Assembly (NCBI RefSeq): GCF_035918095.1
Contig: NZ_CP109137.1
Location: 4,404,001 to 4,468,000 of the forward strand
From: Streptomyces sp. NBC_01750
Lineage (GTDB): Bacteria; Actinomycetota; Actinomycetes; Streptomycetales; Streptomycetaceae
Length of the DNA stretch: 64,000 nucleotides
Direction: 5' to 3'
Shown: piece by piece, positions 35,414-45,117 of the stretch
How positions within the stretch are numbered: position 1 is the stretch's first letter
Layout: each line of letters starts with the position of its first letter
Made by a program: the position numbers and the translations under genes
Notes under the pieces: model-generated
Seen by the model: the letters and a program-made list of their open reading frames with translations, nothing else
Told to the model about the DNA's origin: nothing
Database searches by the model: none

Positions 35414-36313
35414 TCAGCGGCTCAGCTGGGCAAGCCCCTCGGTCGCGATCTGCTCGAAGACGGCCTGGTCCGCTGCGAAGTCCGAGTCCGGGATCGGGGC
35501 ATGGATCACGAGCTCGGTGAAGCCGAGCTCGAAGTGCTTGCCGGCGAAGTCCACAAAGGCGTCGAGGGACTCCATCGGCCGGCCGGGCTCCGGTGTGAAG
35601 CCGGTGAGCAGGATCTTGTCCAGCTCGGCCACGTCACGGCCGATGTCCGCGCATGCCTTGCCGAGCTTGTCCATCTGCCCGCGGATGGCCTCGACGGACT
35701 GCTCGGGCGTGCCCGTCTCGAAGAGCTTCGGGTCGCCTGTCGTCACCCATGCCTGCCCGTGCTTCGCCGCGAGCTTCAGCCCGCGCGGCCCGGTGGCGGC
35801 AACCGCGAAGGGCAGCCGGGGCCGCTGGACGCAGCCGGGGATGTTGCGGGCCTCGACCGCCGAGTAGAAGCTCCCGTCGTACGTCACCGAGTCCTCGCTG
35901 AGCAGCCGGTCGAGCAGCGGCACGAACTCCCCGAACCGGTCGGCACGCTCACGTGGCGTCCAGGCCTGCTGGCCCAGCGCCGTCGCGTCGAAGCCATTGC
36001 CTCCCGCGCCGATGCCGAGAGTGAACCGCCCGCCGGAGATGTCGTCCAGCGAGATCAGGTCCTTGGCGAGGGTCACAGGGTGGCGGAAGTTCGGTGAGGT
36101 GACCAGCGTGCCGAGGCGCAGCCGCTCGGTGGCGGCGGCCGCGGCGGTCAGCGTCGGGACCGCGCCGTACCAGGGACCGTCGCGGAAGGTACGCCACGAC
36201 AGGTGGTCGTATGTGTACGCGGTGTGGAAACCGAGCTGCTCGGCTCGGAGCCACTCGTCGCGGCCACCTTCGTGCCAGCGGCGGACAGGGAGGATCACGG
36301 TACTCAAACGCAT
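35414..36313 (-). CDS. LLM class F420-dependent oxidoreductase
   Basis: A 299-residue luciferase-like monooxygenase-fold protein. The blocks are FHTAYTYDHLSWRT near residue 30, LRLGTLVTSPNFRHPVTLAKD, and the GGRFTLGIGAGG loop. This pattern is the Streptomyces F420-using TIGR03620/LLM type rather than FMN luciferase. Substrate unknown. The ATG at 36313 fits the start of the fold (MRLSTVILPVRRW). It is divergent from the HAD gene at 36408. Confidence 0.85.
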   Translation of the reverse strand: MRLSTVILPVRRWHEGGRDEWLRAEQLGFHTAYTYDHLSWRTFRDGPWYGAVPTLTAAAAATERLRLGTLVTSPNFRHPVTLAKDLISLDDISGGRFTLGIGAGGNGFDATALGQQAWTPRERADRFGEFVPLLDRLLSEDSVTYDGSFYSAVEARNIPGCVQRPRLPFAVAATGPRGLKLAAKHGQAWVTTGDPKLFETGTPEQSVEAIRGQMDKLGKACADIGRDVAELDKILLTGFTPEPGRPMESLDAFVDFAGKHFELGFTELVIHAPIPDSDFAADQAVFEQIATEGLAQLSR

Positions 36314-36407
36314 GCCTTCGAGAGTACGTGGCCCCGCTGCGGCCCGAGCACACTCAAATGTGCGCCCTGTCGCACGCACGTGCGCCCGCGTACGGGAGAA
36401 TGGATCT

Positions 36408-37277
36408 GTGACCTCAGCTACCGATCCCAGCCCGCTGCCCGCCACCCCCAGGCTGATCGCCACCGATCTGGACGGCACCCTGCTGCGCGACGACAAGTCC
36501 GTCTCCGACCGTACGATCGCCGCTCTGGCCGCTGCCGAGGAGGCCGGAGTCGAGGTCTTCTTCGTCACAGGACGCCCGGCTCGCTGGATGGACGTCGTCA
36601 GACACCACGTCCACGGCCATGGGCTCGCGATCTGCGCCAACGGCGCGGCGGTCGTGGATCTGCACGCCGGCGGGAAGCTGCTGGAGGTCCGCGCCCTGGA
36701 GCGGGACACCGCTCTCGATGTCGTGAGGATCCTGCGCGACGCCGCCCCCGGCACCTCTTTCGCGGTCGAGACGACCACCGGGATCCACTACGAGCCGGAC
36801 TATCCGCCGTTCCACGTCGACCCCGGCGCGACCGTCGCCACCGCGGAGAAGCTGCTTCATGAGGAGCGGCTGGGCGAAGGCGCCCCGGTGATCAAGCTGC
36901 TCGCCCACCACCCCGAGCTGACACCCGACGGCTTTCTCACCCTGGCCCGTACGGCCGCCGGGGACCTGGCGTCCTTCACCCGCTCCAGCCCGACCGCGCT
37001 CCTCGAGGTCAGCGGCCTCGGCGTGAGCAAGGCCAGCACCCTGGCGCTGTGCTGCGCCCAGCGCGGGATCTCCTCCGACGAGGTCGTCGCCTTCGGCGAC
37101 ATGCCCAACGACGTGGAGATGCTGAGCTGGGCAGGCACCTCGTACGCGATGGGCAACGCCCATCCGGACGTGATCGCCGCGGCCTCCGGCCGGACTGTGG
37201 CCAACAACGAGGACGGGGTAGCGGTCGTCATCGAGCAGATCCTCGCCCGGCGCGCGGAGAGCAGCGAAGCGCTCTGA
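36408..37277 (+). CDS. HAD superfamily (Cof-type) phosphatase
   Basis: A 289-residue HAD-IIB protein: [20 protein letters not shown] (motif I), FFVTGRPARW (motif II), SKASTLALCC (motif III) and FGDMPNDVEML (motif IV). GTG 36408 lies behind GGGAGA. It is a paralogue of the protein at 24076, with the same motif spacing. Substrate unknown. A short run of near-repeats (GCGCTCTGAAG) follows the stop. Confidence 0.9.
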   Translation: MTSATDPSPLPATPRLIATDLDGTLLRDDKSVSDRTIAALAAAEEAGVEVFFVTGRPARWMDVVRHHVHGHGLAICANGAAVVDLHAGGKLLEVRALERDTALDVVRILRDAAPGTSFAVETTTGIHYEPDYPPFHVDPGATVATAEKLLHEERLGEGAPVIKLLAHHPELTPDGFLTLARTAAGDLASFTRSSPTALLEVSGLGVSKASTLALCCAQRGISSDEVVAFGDMPNDVEMLSWAGTSYAMGNAHPDVIAAASGRTVANNEDGVAVVIEQILARRAESSEAL

Positions 37278-37330
37278 AGGAAGGAGCGCTCTGAAGAAAG
37301 AACGAGAAGAGCTCCGAGGAGCGAGAGCCG

Positions 37331-38377
37331 CTAGACCCGGACCCCGTGTTCGCGGAGCCAGGGCAACGGATCCACCCCGGAGCCCAGATACGGCGTGAGC
37401 CGCACCTCGAAGTGCAGGTGCGGCCCTGTCGAGTTTCCCGTGGTGCCGGACTGCCCGATCCACTGCCCGGTGCGCACCTGCTCCCCCTGGTCGACGGTGA
37501 CCGCCGCCATATGCGCGTACTGCGAGTAGTAGCCACCCGGGTGCTGGATGACGATCTCAATGCCGAAGGCACCGCCGCACGAGACCGACACCACCCGGCC
37601 CGCCCCGACCGACCGCACCGGAGTGCCGATCTCCACCGCGAAGTCCTGCCCGGTGTGCCGGTGCGCCCAGTGCTCACCCGCGCTGTCGAATCCGGCGGAC
37701 AGCTCGTAATTCTCCACCGGCGTCACCCATTTCGTGCCCGGCGGCGCGCCTCCGCGCTTCTGTAGCCGGACGACTCCCGCACACTTGCCCGCCGCCACGC
37801 TGCGGTCCGCCTCCCCCTGCAGCTCCCACTGCGCGGATTCCAGCTGCGCCCTGATGCCCTGCTTGATGGTTGCCAGCTGTTCCTGGCGTACCTCGAGCTC
37901 GTGCCGGGCCGCCCGGGCATTCCCCTCGGTCACGGAGAGCCGCCGCTCGGCCTGCCTGGCCCGGTCGAGCAGCTGGTTCACTGCCGTCTCCGCCTGCCAG
38001 GTGAGCCGCTGCGCGCGCATCAGCTCCTCGGGGTTGTCGGCGAACAGCAGCCCGGCGGTGAGGGCGAGCGGGCCGCCGGTGCGGTACTGGGCGCGGGCGA
38101 CACTGCCGATGGCCTCGTGGACCGTGGCGAGTTCGTCCCGCTGCAGCGTCAGCTGCTCCTGGAGCCGGGCCGCCGAGGTGCGCTGCGCGTCAGCGGCGCG
38201 CCTGCCTTGTTCGTACTTCGCGGTGGCCTTCGCCGCGTCGTCGAACAATCGCACCACCTCGGCGCCGGTGCCGATGATGGGCCCGTCGGACGCCGTGGCG
38301 GCGGGTACCGCCGTACCCAGGAGCGCGCACAGCACCGCCAGGACGAGCAACAGCCGGTCGCGGTGTCTCAAGCACAT
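37331..38377 (-). CDS. Secreted M23 peptidase with coiled-coil domain
   Basis: A 348-residue exported protein with a Sec signal peptide at residues 1-29 (LLLVLAVLCALLGTAVPAATA). Residues 40-190 are heptad-rich coiled coil (EQLTLQRDELATVHEAIG), as in EnvC- or RipA-type proteins. The C-terminal M23 domain has HTGQDFAVEIGTPV (His and Asp zinc ligands) and HLHFEVRL (last His). It probably cuts cell-wall peptide cross-links during growth or septation, or activates an amidase. Zinc ligands are complete, so an active enzyme is likely. Confidence 0.9.
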   Translation of the reverse strand: MCLRHRDRLLLVLAVLCALLGTAVPAATASDGPIIGTGAEVVRLFDDAAKATAKYEQGRRAADAQRTSAARLQEQLTLQRDELATVHEAIGSVARAQYRTGGPLALTAGLLFADNPEELMRAQRLTWQAETAVNQLLDRARQAERRLSVTEGNARAARHELEVRQEQLATIKQGIRAQLESAQWELQGEADRSVAAGKCAGVVRLQKRGGAPPGTKWVTPVENYELSAGFDSAGEHWAHRHTGQDFAVEIGTPVRSVGAGRVVSVSCGGAFGIEIVIQHPGGYYSQYAHMAAVTVDQGEQVRTGQWIGQSGTTGNSTGPHLHFEVRLTPYLGSGVDPLPWLREHGVRV

Positions 38378-38569
38378 CCACGGATCGTCGCCCGGTATCG
38401 CCTCGATTTCGGGTACCGGCGAGGTGTCGTGCCTCCACCTGGCCTACAGGGACGCCTCCCAGTACACCGTCGTGCCCCTCGTCGTCCTCTCGCGGCTTCC
38501 GGCGGGCTCCTCGATTCAGGCACTGTCACACCCTGCTGAGCAGTCAGTCCTGTTCGGCGAGGAGGGCGG

Positions 38570-41500
38570 TCACCAGGCCGGGTACTCGGCTGTGGAGAGC
38601 GGGACACCGAGCAGATCCGCGGCCCGCTCGCGCTCGACCATCCGGCGCAACGGCCCCTCGATGGTGGCGAGTTCGGCGTACGAGCCGCGCTGCACGGTCC
38701 GCCCGGCCTCCAGGACGACGATCTCGTCGACAGCCTCAAGCCCTTGCAGCCGGTGCGTGATCAGCACTGTCGTCCGGCCTTCCGTCGCCACCAGCAGATC
38801 TGCCGTCAGCGCATCGGCTGTCGCCAGGTCGAGGTGCTCGGCCGGTTCGTCGAGTACGAGTACGGAGAAGTCGGCGAGGAGCGCGCGGGCCAGCGCGAGC
38901 CGCTGCCGCTGACCGCCCGACAGCTGCGCGCCGTGCTCACCGACGAGAGTGTCGAGACCGTCGGGGAGCGTGTCGACCCACTCCAGCAGCCGGGCCTTGG
39001 CGAGCGCCTGCCGAAGCTCGTCCTCCGTCGCCTCCGTACGCGCGAGCCGGAGGTTCTCCCGTACGGAACTGTCGAAGAGGTGGGCGTCCTGCGCGCACAG
39101 CCCGACGAACCGCCGGACCGCGTCCCCGTCGAGCGCGGACGCGTCCACGCCGCCGATGGTGTACTTCCCTTCCCGCACGTCCAGGAAGCGGAGCAGCACC
39201 TGCGCGAGGGTGGTCTTTCCCGAACCCGAGGTGCCGACGACGGCGATGCGCTTCCCCGCCGTGAGCGTCAGATCGAATCCGCCGAGCGCGTCCCGCTCCT
39301 GTCCGGCGTACCGGGCACCAAGCCCTCGCACGGCGAGCGGGAACGCCGTCGCCGGCGGAGCCGCCGCCCGGTCCGGCTCGTGTACGGGGACGGGCGCGTC
39401 CAGCACCTCGTACACCCGCTCGGCGCTCCGCCTGACCCGCTGCCGGTACTGCACGGCCGACGGAAGTCCGGTGACCGCCTCGAAAGCGGCGAGCGGAGTG
39501 AGCACCACGACCGCCAAAGACACACCGTCCAGCCGCCCGTCACGCACTGCCTGCACTCCGGCGAAGGCGGCGCACACGACGGTCAGCCCGCAGACCAGCG
39601 CGGAGAGGCCACCGCCGAGTGCGGTGGCGGCGGCGCCCCGGGAGGCGATGCTTGTCAGCTGCCGGTCGGCTTCCCGTGTCCTGGCCCCCCGTCCCTTCAG
39701 GGCCCCGGCGACGGTCAGTTCGGCGGTCCCGCAGAGCAGATCGACGACGTGGGTGGCCAGCGCCCCGCGTGCGGGCGCGAGTTGACGCTCGGCCCGCCGT
39801 GCGACGGCACCGCTGATCAGCGGTACGGCCACCCCGGCGAGGAGCAGACCGACGGCGAGCACGGCCCCGGCCTCGGGCAGCAGCCACGTCGTGAAGCCCA
39901 CGGCCCCCGCGCCGGCGACGACGGCCACTCCGGCAGGCAGCAGCCAGCGCAGCCAGTAGTCCTGCAAGGCGTCCACGTCGGCGACGAGCCGCGACAGCAG
40001 ATCTCCGCGCCGGGTCTGCCGCAGCCCGGCGGGCGCGATCCGCTCCAGCCCGCGGTAGACCGCGACCCGCATCTCGGCGAGCATGCGCAGCACGGCATCG
40101 TGCGACACCAGCCGCTCGGCGTACCGGAAGACGGGCCGCCCGAGACCGAAGGCGCGGGTCGCCGTCACAGCCACCATCAGATAGAGCACGGGCGGCTGCT
40201 CGGACGCACGTGAAATGAGCCATCCGGAGACGGCCATGAGCCCTACGGCGGAGCCCACAGCAAGGCTGCCCAGCAGCAACGACAGCCCCAGCCGGCCCCG
40301 AAGCTCCCCGGCGGCGCTCCGCACTCGTGCCAGCGGCGACCGTGCGCGCGTCGACTGCGCCGGCCCGGCGGCGTCAACCGTCTTGGCGCGCATACCTGCG
40401 TCCATCTCCGAGCGCACTGCTTCCGGAGCCGCGGCCGAAGCCGACGGCTGAGCACGTGCGTACGCTCCGACTCCCGGCCTCGCAGGCCCAGGAACCAGCG
40501 ATGCGCGACGGGAGAGCGTGACCACGCGGTCCGCCACCGCCAGCAGTGCCGGCCGATGGACGACGAGCAGTACCGTCCGCCCCTCTGCCAGCCGTCGCAC
40601 CGCGTCGACGATGCCCGCTTCCGTCTCGCCGTCCAGCGCGGCCGTCGGCTCGTCGAGCAGCAGTAGCGGCCGGTCCGCGAGGAACGCCCGGGCCAGCGCG
40701 AGGCGTTGCCGCTGGCCGGCCGAGAGCCCGGCGCCGTCCTCGCCGAGCAGGGTGTCGGCACCCTGGGGGAGCCCGGCCACAAAGTCGAACGCGTTGGCAT
40801 CCCGCAGCGCTGCCCGCACTGCCGCGTCGTCGGCGCCCGGCCGCGCCAGCCGTACATTCTCCGCGACCGTCCCCGCGAAAAGGTACGGCCGCTGCGGCAC
40901 CCAAGCGATCTGCTCACGCCACCGGTCCATGTCGAGCGACGCCAGATCCGTACCGCTTACGAGCACCTGCCCCTCGGCCGGCTCCACGAAGCCGAGCAGT
41001 ACACCCAGCAGCGTCGACTTCCCGACCCCGCTCGGTCCGACCAGCGCGACCGTCTCGCCGGGCTCCACCACCAGTGAGACCGCATCCAATGACGCCTCGC
41101 TGCGCCCCGCGTGACGAACGGTCACCCCGTCAAGCTCCACCAGGAGGGTGTCGGGCACCTTCCCCTTGCCGCCCGACCGCGGCTCGGTCTCCAGTACCTG
41201 GAAGATTCCCTCCGCGGCCGAAAGCCCCTCCGCCGCCGCGTGGTACTGCGCCCCCACCTGCCGGATCGGCAGGTACGCCTCGGGCGCGAGGATCAGAATC
41301 ACCAGGCCCGTATACAGATCCAGCTCCCCGTGCACCAGCCGCATACCGATACCGACGGCTACGAGCGCCACCGAGAGGGTCGACAGAAGCTCCAGCGCGA
41401 ACGACGAGAGAAACGCGATCCGCAGCGTCCGCAGCGTCGCCTTCCGGTACTCCGAGGTGATCGACCGGATCGACTCGGCCTGGGCCTTCGCCCGCCCGAA

Positions 41501-42145
41501 GACCTTCAGGGTCGGCAGACCGGCGACCACATCCAGGAAGTGCCCCGACAGCCGGGACAGTAGTCGCCACTGGCGGTCCATGCGGGCCTGTGTGGCCCAG
41601 CCGATGAGCACCATGAACAGCGGAATCAGCGGCAGAGTCACAACAATGACCGCCGCCGAGACCCAGTCCTCGGTCACGATCCGCGCCAGCACCGCCACGG
41701 GCACCACGACGGCGAGCCCCAACTGCGGCAGATAGCGTGAGAAGTAGTCGTCCAGGGCGTCGACACCGCGGGTGGCCTGCGCAAGCAGCGAACCGGTCCG
41801 CTGCCCACTCAGCCACTCGGGCCCCAGCTGGGTGGCCCTCTCCAGCAGCCGCCCGCGCAGCTCCGACTTGACCGCCGCACTCGCCCGGTGCGCGGCCAGT
41901 TCGGTCAGCCAGGAGACGACCGCCCGTCCGACCGCGACCGCCGCCAGGAGTGCCAGCGGCGTCGCCAGACCGGGCGCGGAGAGCCCCCGCTCGAATGCCC
42001 CCACCACCACGTCGGCGATAAGCATCGCCTGGGCGATGACCAGCGCCGCCCCGACAAGTCCGAGGAGCACCACCACGATCAGGAAGTGGCGGGTGGCCCG
42101 GGCATACCGGAGCAGACGCGGGTCGATCGGTTTCACGTGAAACAT
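38570..42145 (-). CDS. cydCD: CydD/CydC fused thiol-reductant ABC exporter
   Basis: A 1191-residue fusion of the CydD half (1-570) and CydC half (600-1191), each with six membrane helices and an ATPase. Walker A is GPSGVGKST near 370 and GTSGSGKTT near 970; signatures are LSAGQRQRLALARA and LSGGQRQRLALARA. The exporter moves cysteine or glutathione-type thiols out of the cytoplasm and is needed to assemble cytochrome bd. The join (570-600) is a Pro/Ala/Arg-rich linker. The start reads MFHVKP, coded by a perfect parS site. It lies six bases after cydB, with TGGGGG directly against the ATG, so initiation is probably coupled. Confidence 0.96.
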   Translation of the reverse strand: MFHVKPIDPRLLRYARATRHFLIVVVLLGLVGAALVIAQAMLIADVVVGAFERGLSAPGLATPLALLAAVAVGRAVVSWLTELAAHRASAAVKSELRGRLLERATQLGPEWLSGQRTGSLLAQATRGVDALDDYFSRYLPQLGLAVVVPVAVLARIVTEDWVSAAVIVVTLPLIPLFMVLIGWATQARMDRQWRLLSRLSGHFLDVVAGLPTLKVFGRAKAQAESIRSITSEYRKATLRTLRIAFLSSFALELLSTLSVALVAVGIGMRLVHGELDLYTGLVILILAPEAYLPIRQVGAQYHAAAEGLSAAEGIFQVLETEPRSGGKGKVPDTLLVELDGVTVRHAGRSEASLDAVSLVVEPGETVALVGPSGVGKSTLLGVLLGFVEPAEGQVLVSGTDLASLDMDRWREQIAWVPQRPYLFAGTVAENVRLARPGADDAAVRAALRDANAFDFVAGLPQGADTLLGEDGAGLSAGQRQRLALARAFLADRPLLLLDEPTAALDGETEAGIVDAVRRLAEGRTVLLVVHRPALLAVADRVVTLSRRASLVPGPARPGVGAYARAQPSASAAAPEAVRSEMDAGMRAKTVDAAGPAQSTRARSPLARVRSAAGELRGRLGLSLLLGSLAVGSAVGLMAVSGWLISRASEQPPVLYLMVAVTATRAFGLGRPVFRYAERLVSHDAVLRMLAEMRVAVYRGLERIAPAGLRQTRRGDLLSRLVADVDALQDYWLRWLLPAGVAVVAGAGAVGFTTWLLPEAGAVLAVGLLLAGVAVPLISGAVARRAERQLAPARGALATHVVDLLCGTAELTVAGALKGRGARTREADRQLTSIASRGAAATALGGGLSALVCGLTVVCAAFAGVQAVRDGRLDGVSLAVVVLTPLAAFEAVTGLPSAVQYRQRVRRSAERVYEVLDAPVPVHEPDRAAAPPATAFPLAVRGLGARYAGQERDALGGFDLTLTAGKRIAVVGTSGSGKTTLAQVLLRFLDVREGKYTIGGVDASALDGDAVRRFVGLCAQDAHLFDSSVRENLRLARTEATEDELRQALAKARLLEWVDTLPDGLDTLVGEHGAQLSGGQRQRLALARALLADFSVLVLDEPAEHLDLATADALTADLLVATEGRTTVLITHRLQGLEAVDEIVVLEAGRTVQRGSYAELATIEGPLRRMVERERAADLLGVPLSTAEYPAW
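42130..42143. promoter_or_regulatory. parS centromere site (ParB binding) at the cydCD start
   Basis: GTTTCACGTGAAAC, the perfect 14-bp palindrome known as parS in Streptomyces. It begins at the third base of the second codon on the minus strand and so also spells codons 2-5 of cydCD. Streptomyces chromosomes have about 20 such sites around oriC, bound by ParB for segregation of the chromosome. Confidence 0.92.
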
Positions 42146-42151
42146 CCCCCA

Positions 42152-43153
42152 CTAATGAGCATCGGCGATGTGCTGGGTGCCGATCCGCTTGCGGAATACC
42201 CAGTACGTCCACCCCTGGTAGAGCATCACCAGCGGCGCCGCGATGCCCGCGCACCAGGTCATGATCTTCAGGGTGTACGGACTCGACGAGGCGTTGGTAA
42301 CCGTAAGGTTCCACTCCTCATTGAGCGAGGACGGCATGACGTTCGGGAAGAGCGTCAGGAACAGCATCGCGACCGCGGCAGCGATCGTCAGGCCCGACAG
42401 CGCGAACGACCAGCCCTCGCGTCCCACCTTGATGGCCCCGACCGCTCCGGCCAGTGCCACCACCGCGACAATCATCGCAACCAGGCTCTTGCCGTCACCG
42501 CGCGAGACCTGGGTCCAGAGCAGGAAGCCGAGCGCCAGTACGGTCGTGAGAAGCCCCAGCTTCAGCGCCAGCCCCCGGGCCCGGACCCTGATGTCCCCGA
42601 CCGTCTTCAGCGCGGCGAAGACCGCGCCGTGGAAGGTGAACAGGGTCAGCGTCACCAGGCCGCCCAGGATCGCGTACGGGTTGAGCAGATCGAGGAAGGT
42701 GCCGACGTACTCCTTCTGCCCGTCGATCTTCACGCCGCGCACAATGTTGCCGAACGCGACGCCCCACAGCAGGGCGGGCAGCAGTGAGGTCCAGAAGATC
42801 GCGTGTTCCCAGTTGGTCTGCCACCTTTCCTCATCCCGCTTGTGCCGGTACTCGAAGGCGACCCCGCGCACGATCAGGCAGACCAGGATCAGCAGCAGCG
42901 GCAGATAGAAGCCGGAGAAGAGGGTGGCGTACCAGTCGGGGAAGGCGGCGAAGGTCGCTCCGCCGGCCGTCAGCAGCCAGACCTCGTTGCCGTCCCAGAC
43001 GGGCCCGATGGTGTTGATCAGGACCCGCCGCTCGGCCCGGTCCCGGGCCAGCAGCTTGGTCAGGACGCCGACCCCGAAGTCGAAGCCCTCGAGGAAGAAG
43101 TAGCCGATCCACAGGACGGCGATGAGTACGAACCAGACGTCGTGAAGTTCCAT
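42152..43153 (-). CDS. cydB: Cytochrome bd oxidase subunit II
   Basis: A 333-residue membrane protein with eight to nine helices. The N-terminal block WIGYFFLEGFDFGVGVLTK, DGNEVWLLTAGGATFAAFPDWYA and the middle TLFTFHGAVFAALKT are characteristic. With CydA it forms the quinol oxidase that reduces oxygen to water with high affinity. It lies 22 bases downstream of cydA and directly before cydCD. Confidence 0.96.
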   Translation of the reverse strand: MELHDVWFVLIAVLWIGYFFLEGFDFGVGVLTKLLARDRAERRVLINTIGPVWDGNEVWLLTAGGATFAAFPDWYATLFSGFYLPLLLILVCLIVRGVAFEYRHKRDEERWQTNWEHAIFWTSLLPALLWGVAFGNIVRGVKIDGQKEYVGTFLDLLNPYAILGGLVTLTLFTFHGAVFAALKTVGDIRVRARGLALKLGLLTTVLALGFLLWTQVSRGDGKSLVAMIVAVVALAGAVGAIKVGREGWSFALSGLTIAAAVAMLFLTLFPNVMPSSLNEEWNLTVTNASSSPYTLKIMTWCAGIAAPLVMLYQGWTYWVFRKRIGTQHIADAH

Positions 43154-43175
43154 GCCTCAGCAGCTCCTCAGGGCC

Positions 43176-44684
43176 TCAGTACGAGAAGGCCATCGGCCGG
43201 TCGGCGTCACGGTCGTCGCCGCCGATCTTGGTGGGCGGGTTGAGGTCGGCCTCCGTGAGCTCGGGCGGTCCGGCCTTGACGTACTTCAGAAGCAGCTTGA
43301 CCTCGATGACGGCGAGGACCGCGTAGAGCAGCGTGAAGACGATCATCGAGGTGAGCACCTCGCCCTGCGAGACACCGGGGGAGACGGCGTCGCGGGTACG
43401 CAGCACGCCGTACACAACCCACGGCTGACGCCCCATCTCTGTGAAGATCCAGCCCCAGGAGTTGGCGATCAGCGGGAAGAGCATCGTCCAGAGGGCGACG
43501 ACCCAGTACCACTTGGTCAGCCTGGGGTTCAGTGCCTTCTCCTTGAAGAGGACCAGATGCGGCACTTCGTCCTCACCTGTCCGCAGGCCCAGCGGAAGCA
43601 TGAACTTCTTGCGGGTCATCCAGAGCCCGAGCAGGCCGATGGCGAGGGACGTCATGCCAAAGCCGATCATCCAGCGGAAGCCCCAGTAGGCGACGGGGAT
43701 ATTGGGCCGGTAGTCGCCGGGCCCGAACTTCTCCTGTTCGGACTTGTTGACGTCGTTGATGCCGGGGACGTACGAGGAGAAGTCGTCGTTGGCCAGGAAG
43801 GACAGCAGTCCAGGGACCTCTATCGCGACCTTGTTGTGGCCTTTTTCGACGTCGCCGTACGCGAACACCGAGAAGGGCGCGGGCGCCTCGCCGTCCCACA
43901 GCGCCTCGGCTGCGGCCATCTTCATCGGCTGCTGCTTGAACATGACCTTGCCGAGCAGGTCACCGCTGACAGCGGTGAGCAGTCCGGCGATCGCCACGGT
44001 GACCAGCCCGAGTCGCAGCGAGGTGCGCATCACCGGAATGTGCTTCTTGCGCGCCAGGTGGAAGGCAGCGATGCCGACCATGAAGGCGCCGCCGACGAGG
44101 AAGGCGGCAGTGATGGTGTGGAAGAACTGGGTGAGCGCGGTGTTCTGTGTGAGTACGTGCCAGAAGTCAGTGAGCTCCGCTCGGCCTCGCTCCTTGTTGA
44201 TCCGGTAGCCGACCGGGTGCTGCATCCAGGAGTTGGCCGCCAGGATGAAGTACGCGGAGAGGACGGTGCCCATCGAGACCATCCAGATGCAGGCGAGATG
44301 GATCTTCTTCGGCAGCTTGTCCCAGCCGAAGATCCACAGCCCGATGAAGGTGGACTCGAAGAAGAACGCGATCAACGCCTCGAAGGCGAGCGGGGCACCG
44401 AAGATGTCACCGACGAAGCGCGAGTAGTCGGACCAGTTCATGCCGAACTGGAACTCCTGGACGATGCCGGTGACGACACCCATGGCGATGTTGATCAGGA
44501 AGAGCTTGCCCCAGAACTTGGTGGCCTTGAGGTACTTCTCCTTCTCGGTGCGCACCCAGGCGGTCTGCAGGCCGGCGGTGAGCGCGGCGAGCGAGATCGT
44601 CAGAGGGACGAAAAGGAAGTGGTAGACAGTGGTGATGCCGAACTGCCATCGCGCCAAGGTCTCCGGCGCCAGAGCTACGTCCAC
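43176..44684 (-). CDS. cydA: Cytochrome bd oxidase subunit I
   Basis: A 502-residue membrane subunit that carries haems b558, b595 and d. The first ligand His is near residue 22 (FGITTVYHFLFVPLT). The quinol-site marker GRQPW is present in EMGRQPWVVYG. The Q-loop is of the short type, as in other actinobacteria and Bacillus. It transfers electrons from menaquinol to oxygen and supports growth at low oxygen. The promoter region carries a Rex operator at 44768-44783, so NADH/NAD+ ratio control is expected. Confidence 0.97.
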   Translation of the reverse strand: MDVALAPETLARWQFGITTVYHFLFVPLTISLAALTAGLQTAWVRTEKEKYLKATKFWGKLFLINIAMGVVTGIVQEFQFGMNWSDYSRFVGDIFGAPLAFEALIAFFFESTFIGLWIFGWDKLPKKIHLACIWMVSMGTVLSAYFILAANSWMQHPVGYRINKERGRAELTDFWHVLTQNTALTQFFHTITAAFLVGGAFMVGIAAFHLARKKHIPVMRTSLRLGLVTVAIAGLLTAVSGDLLGKVMFKQQPMKMAAAEALWDGEAPAPFSVFAYGDVEKGHNKVAIEVPGLLSFLANDDFSSYVPGINDVNKSEQEKFGPGDYRPNIPVAYWGFRWMIGFGMTSLAIGLLGLWMTRKKFMLPLGLRTGEDEVPHLVLFKEKALNPRLTKWYWVVALWTMLFPLIANSWGWIFTEMGRQPWVVYGVLRTRDAVSPGVSQGEVLTSMIVFTLLYAVLAVIEVKLLLKYVKAGPPELTEADLNPPTKIGGDDRDADRPMAFSY

Positions 44685-44767
44685 GTCGTCTTCTCCTTAC
44701 ATCGCCGTGGTCACTGCCGCAGTCTGCCCCCTTAATCCCGCCGATCACGGGAGAAACGAGACAAGCT

Positions 44768-44783
44768 TGTGAACGCGTTCACA
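44768..44783. promoter_or_regulatory. Rex operator (ROP) upstream of cydA
   Basis: TGTGAACGCGTTCACA is a perfect 16-bp palindrome and matches the Rex consensus TGTGAAC...TTCACA. It lies 84 bases before the cydA ATG. Rex releases this site when NADH rises, turning on cydABCD under low oxygen. This mode is established for S. coelicolor cyd. Confidence 0.92.
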
Positions 44784-45117
44784 TTCACAAGCATTATTGC
44801 TCATACGAAATCCGCGCCTTCGGCCGGGGGGGTAGCTCTTCCCAGAGCTTCAACATCTCGTTGAATCCGGCGGGTGAAGCCACCGATCCCCCGGCCCGCC
44901 CGACAGCCGACTTCGACCTACCAAGAAGCCCCCACGAGCACGGCACTCGTGAGGGCTCTGCCGCTCGCCTCCGCCGCCCACACGTGGGGCGAGGAGGTCG
45001 ACTCCGACACGGACGTCTCCCCCGCCGGTGGAGGCAGCCGCCCGGCAGGCGGGCACGGTCTCTTCCGGTTCGAGGGTGACGCGCTCGCGCCGCCGACCCG
45101 ATGCGCGTGGAGACTAT
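44784..45117. other. Region between the cyd promoter and the hisC 3' end
   Basis: A gene-free stretch of 334 bases. It includes an AT-rich promoter segment (44784-44815) and a hairpin at 44927-44957, and then GC-rich sequence that shows no family pattern in any frame. Confidence 0.5.
44927..44957 (-). terminator. Hairpin between hisC and cydA, possible terminator
   Basis: Arms AGCCCCCACGAG and CTCGTGAGGGCT pair with one mismatch and a 7-base loop. It is 161 bases past the hisC stop on the minus strand, so assignment to hisC is tentative. It may instead protect the cyd promoter from hisC read-through. Confidence 0.5.

Noticed and set aside
40205..40218. A third parS site (GCACGTGAAAT)
   Set aside because: Only one half of the palindrome is present, and it lies inside cydCD.
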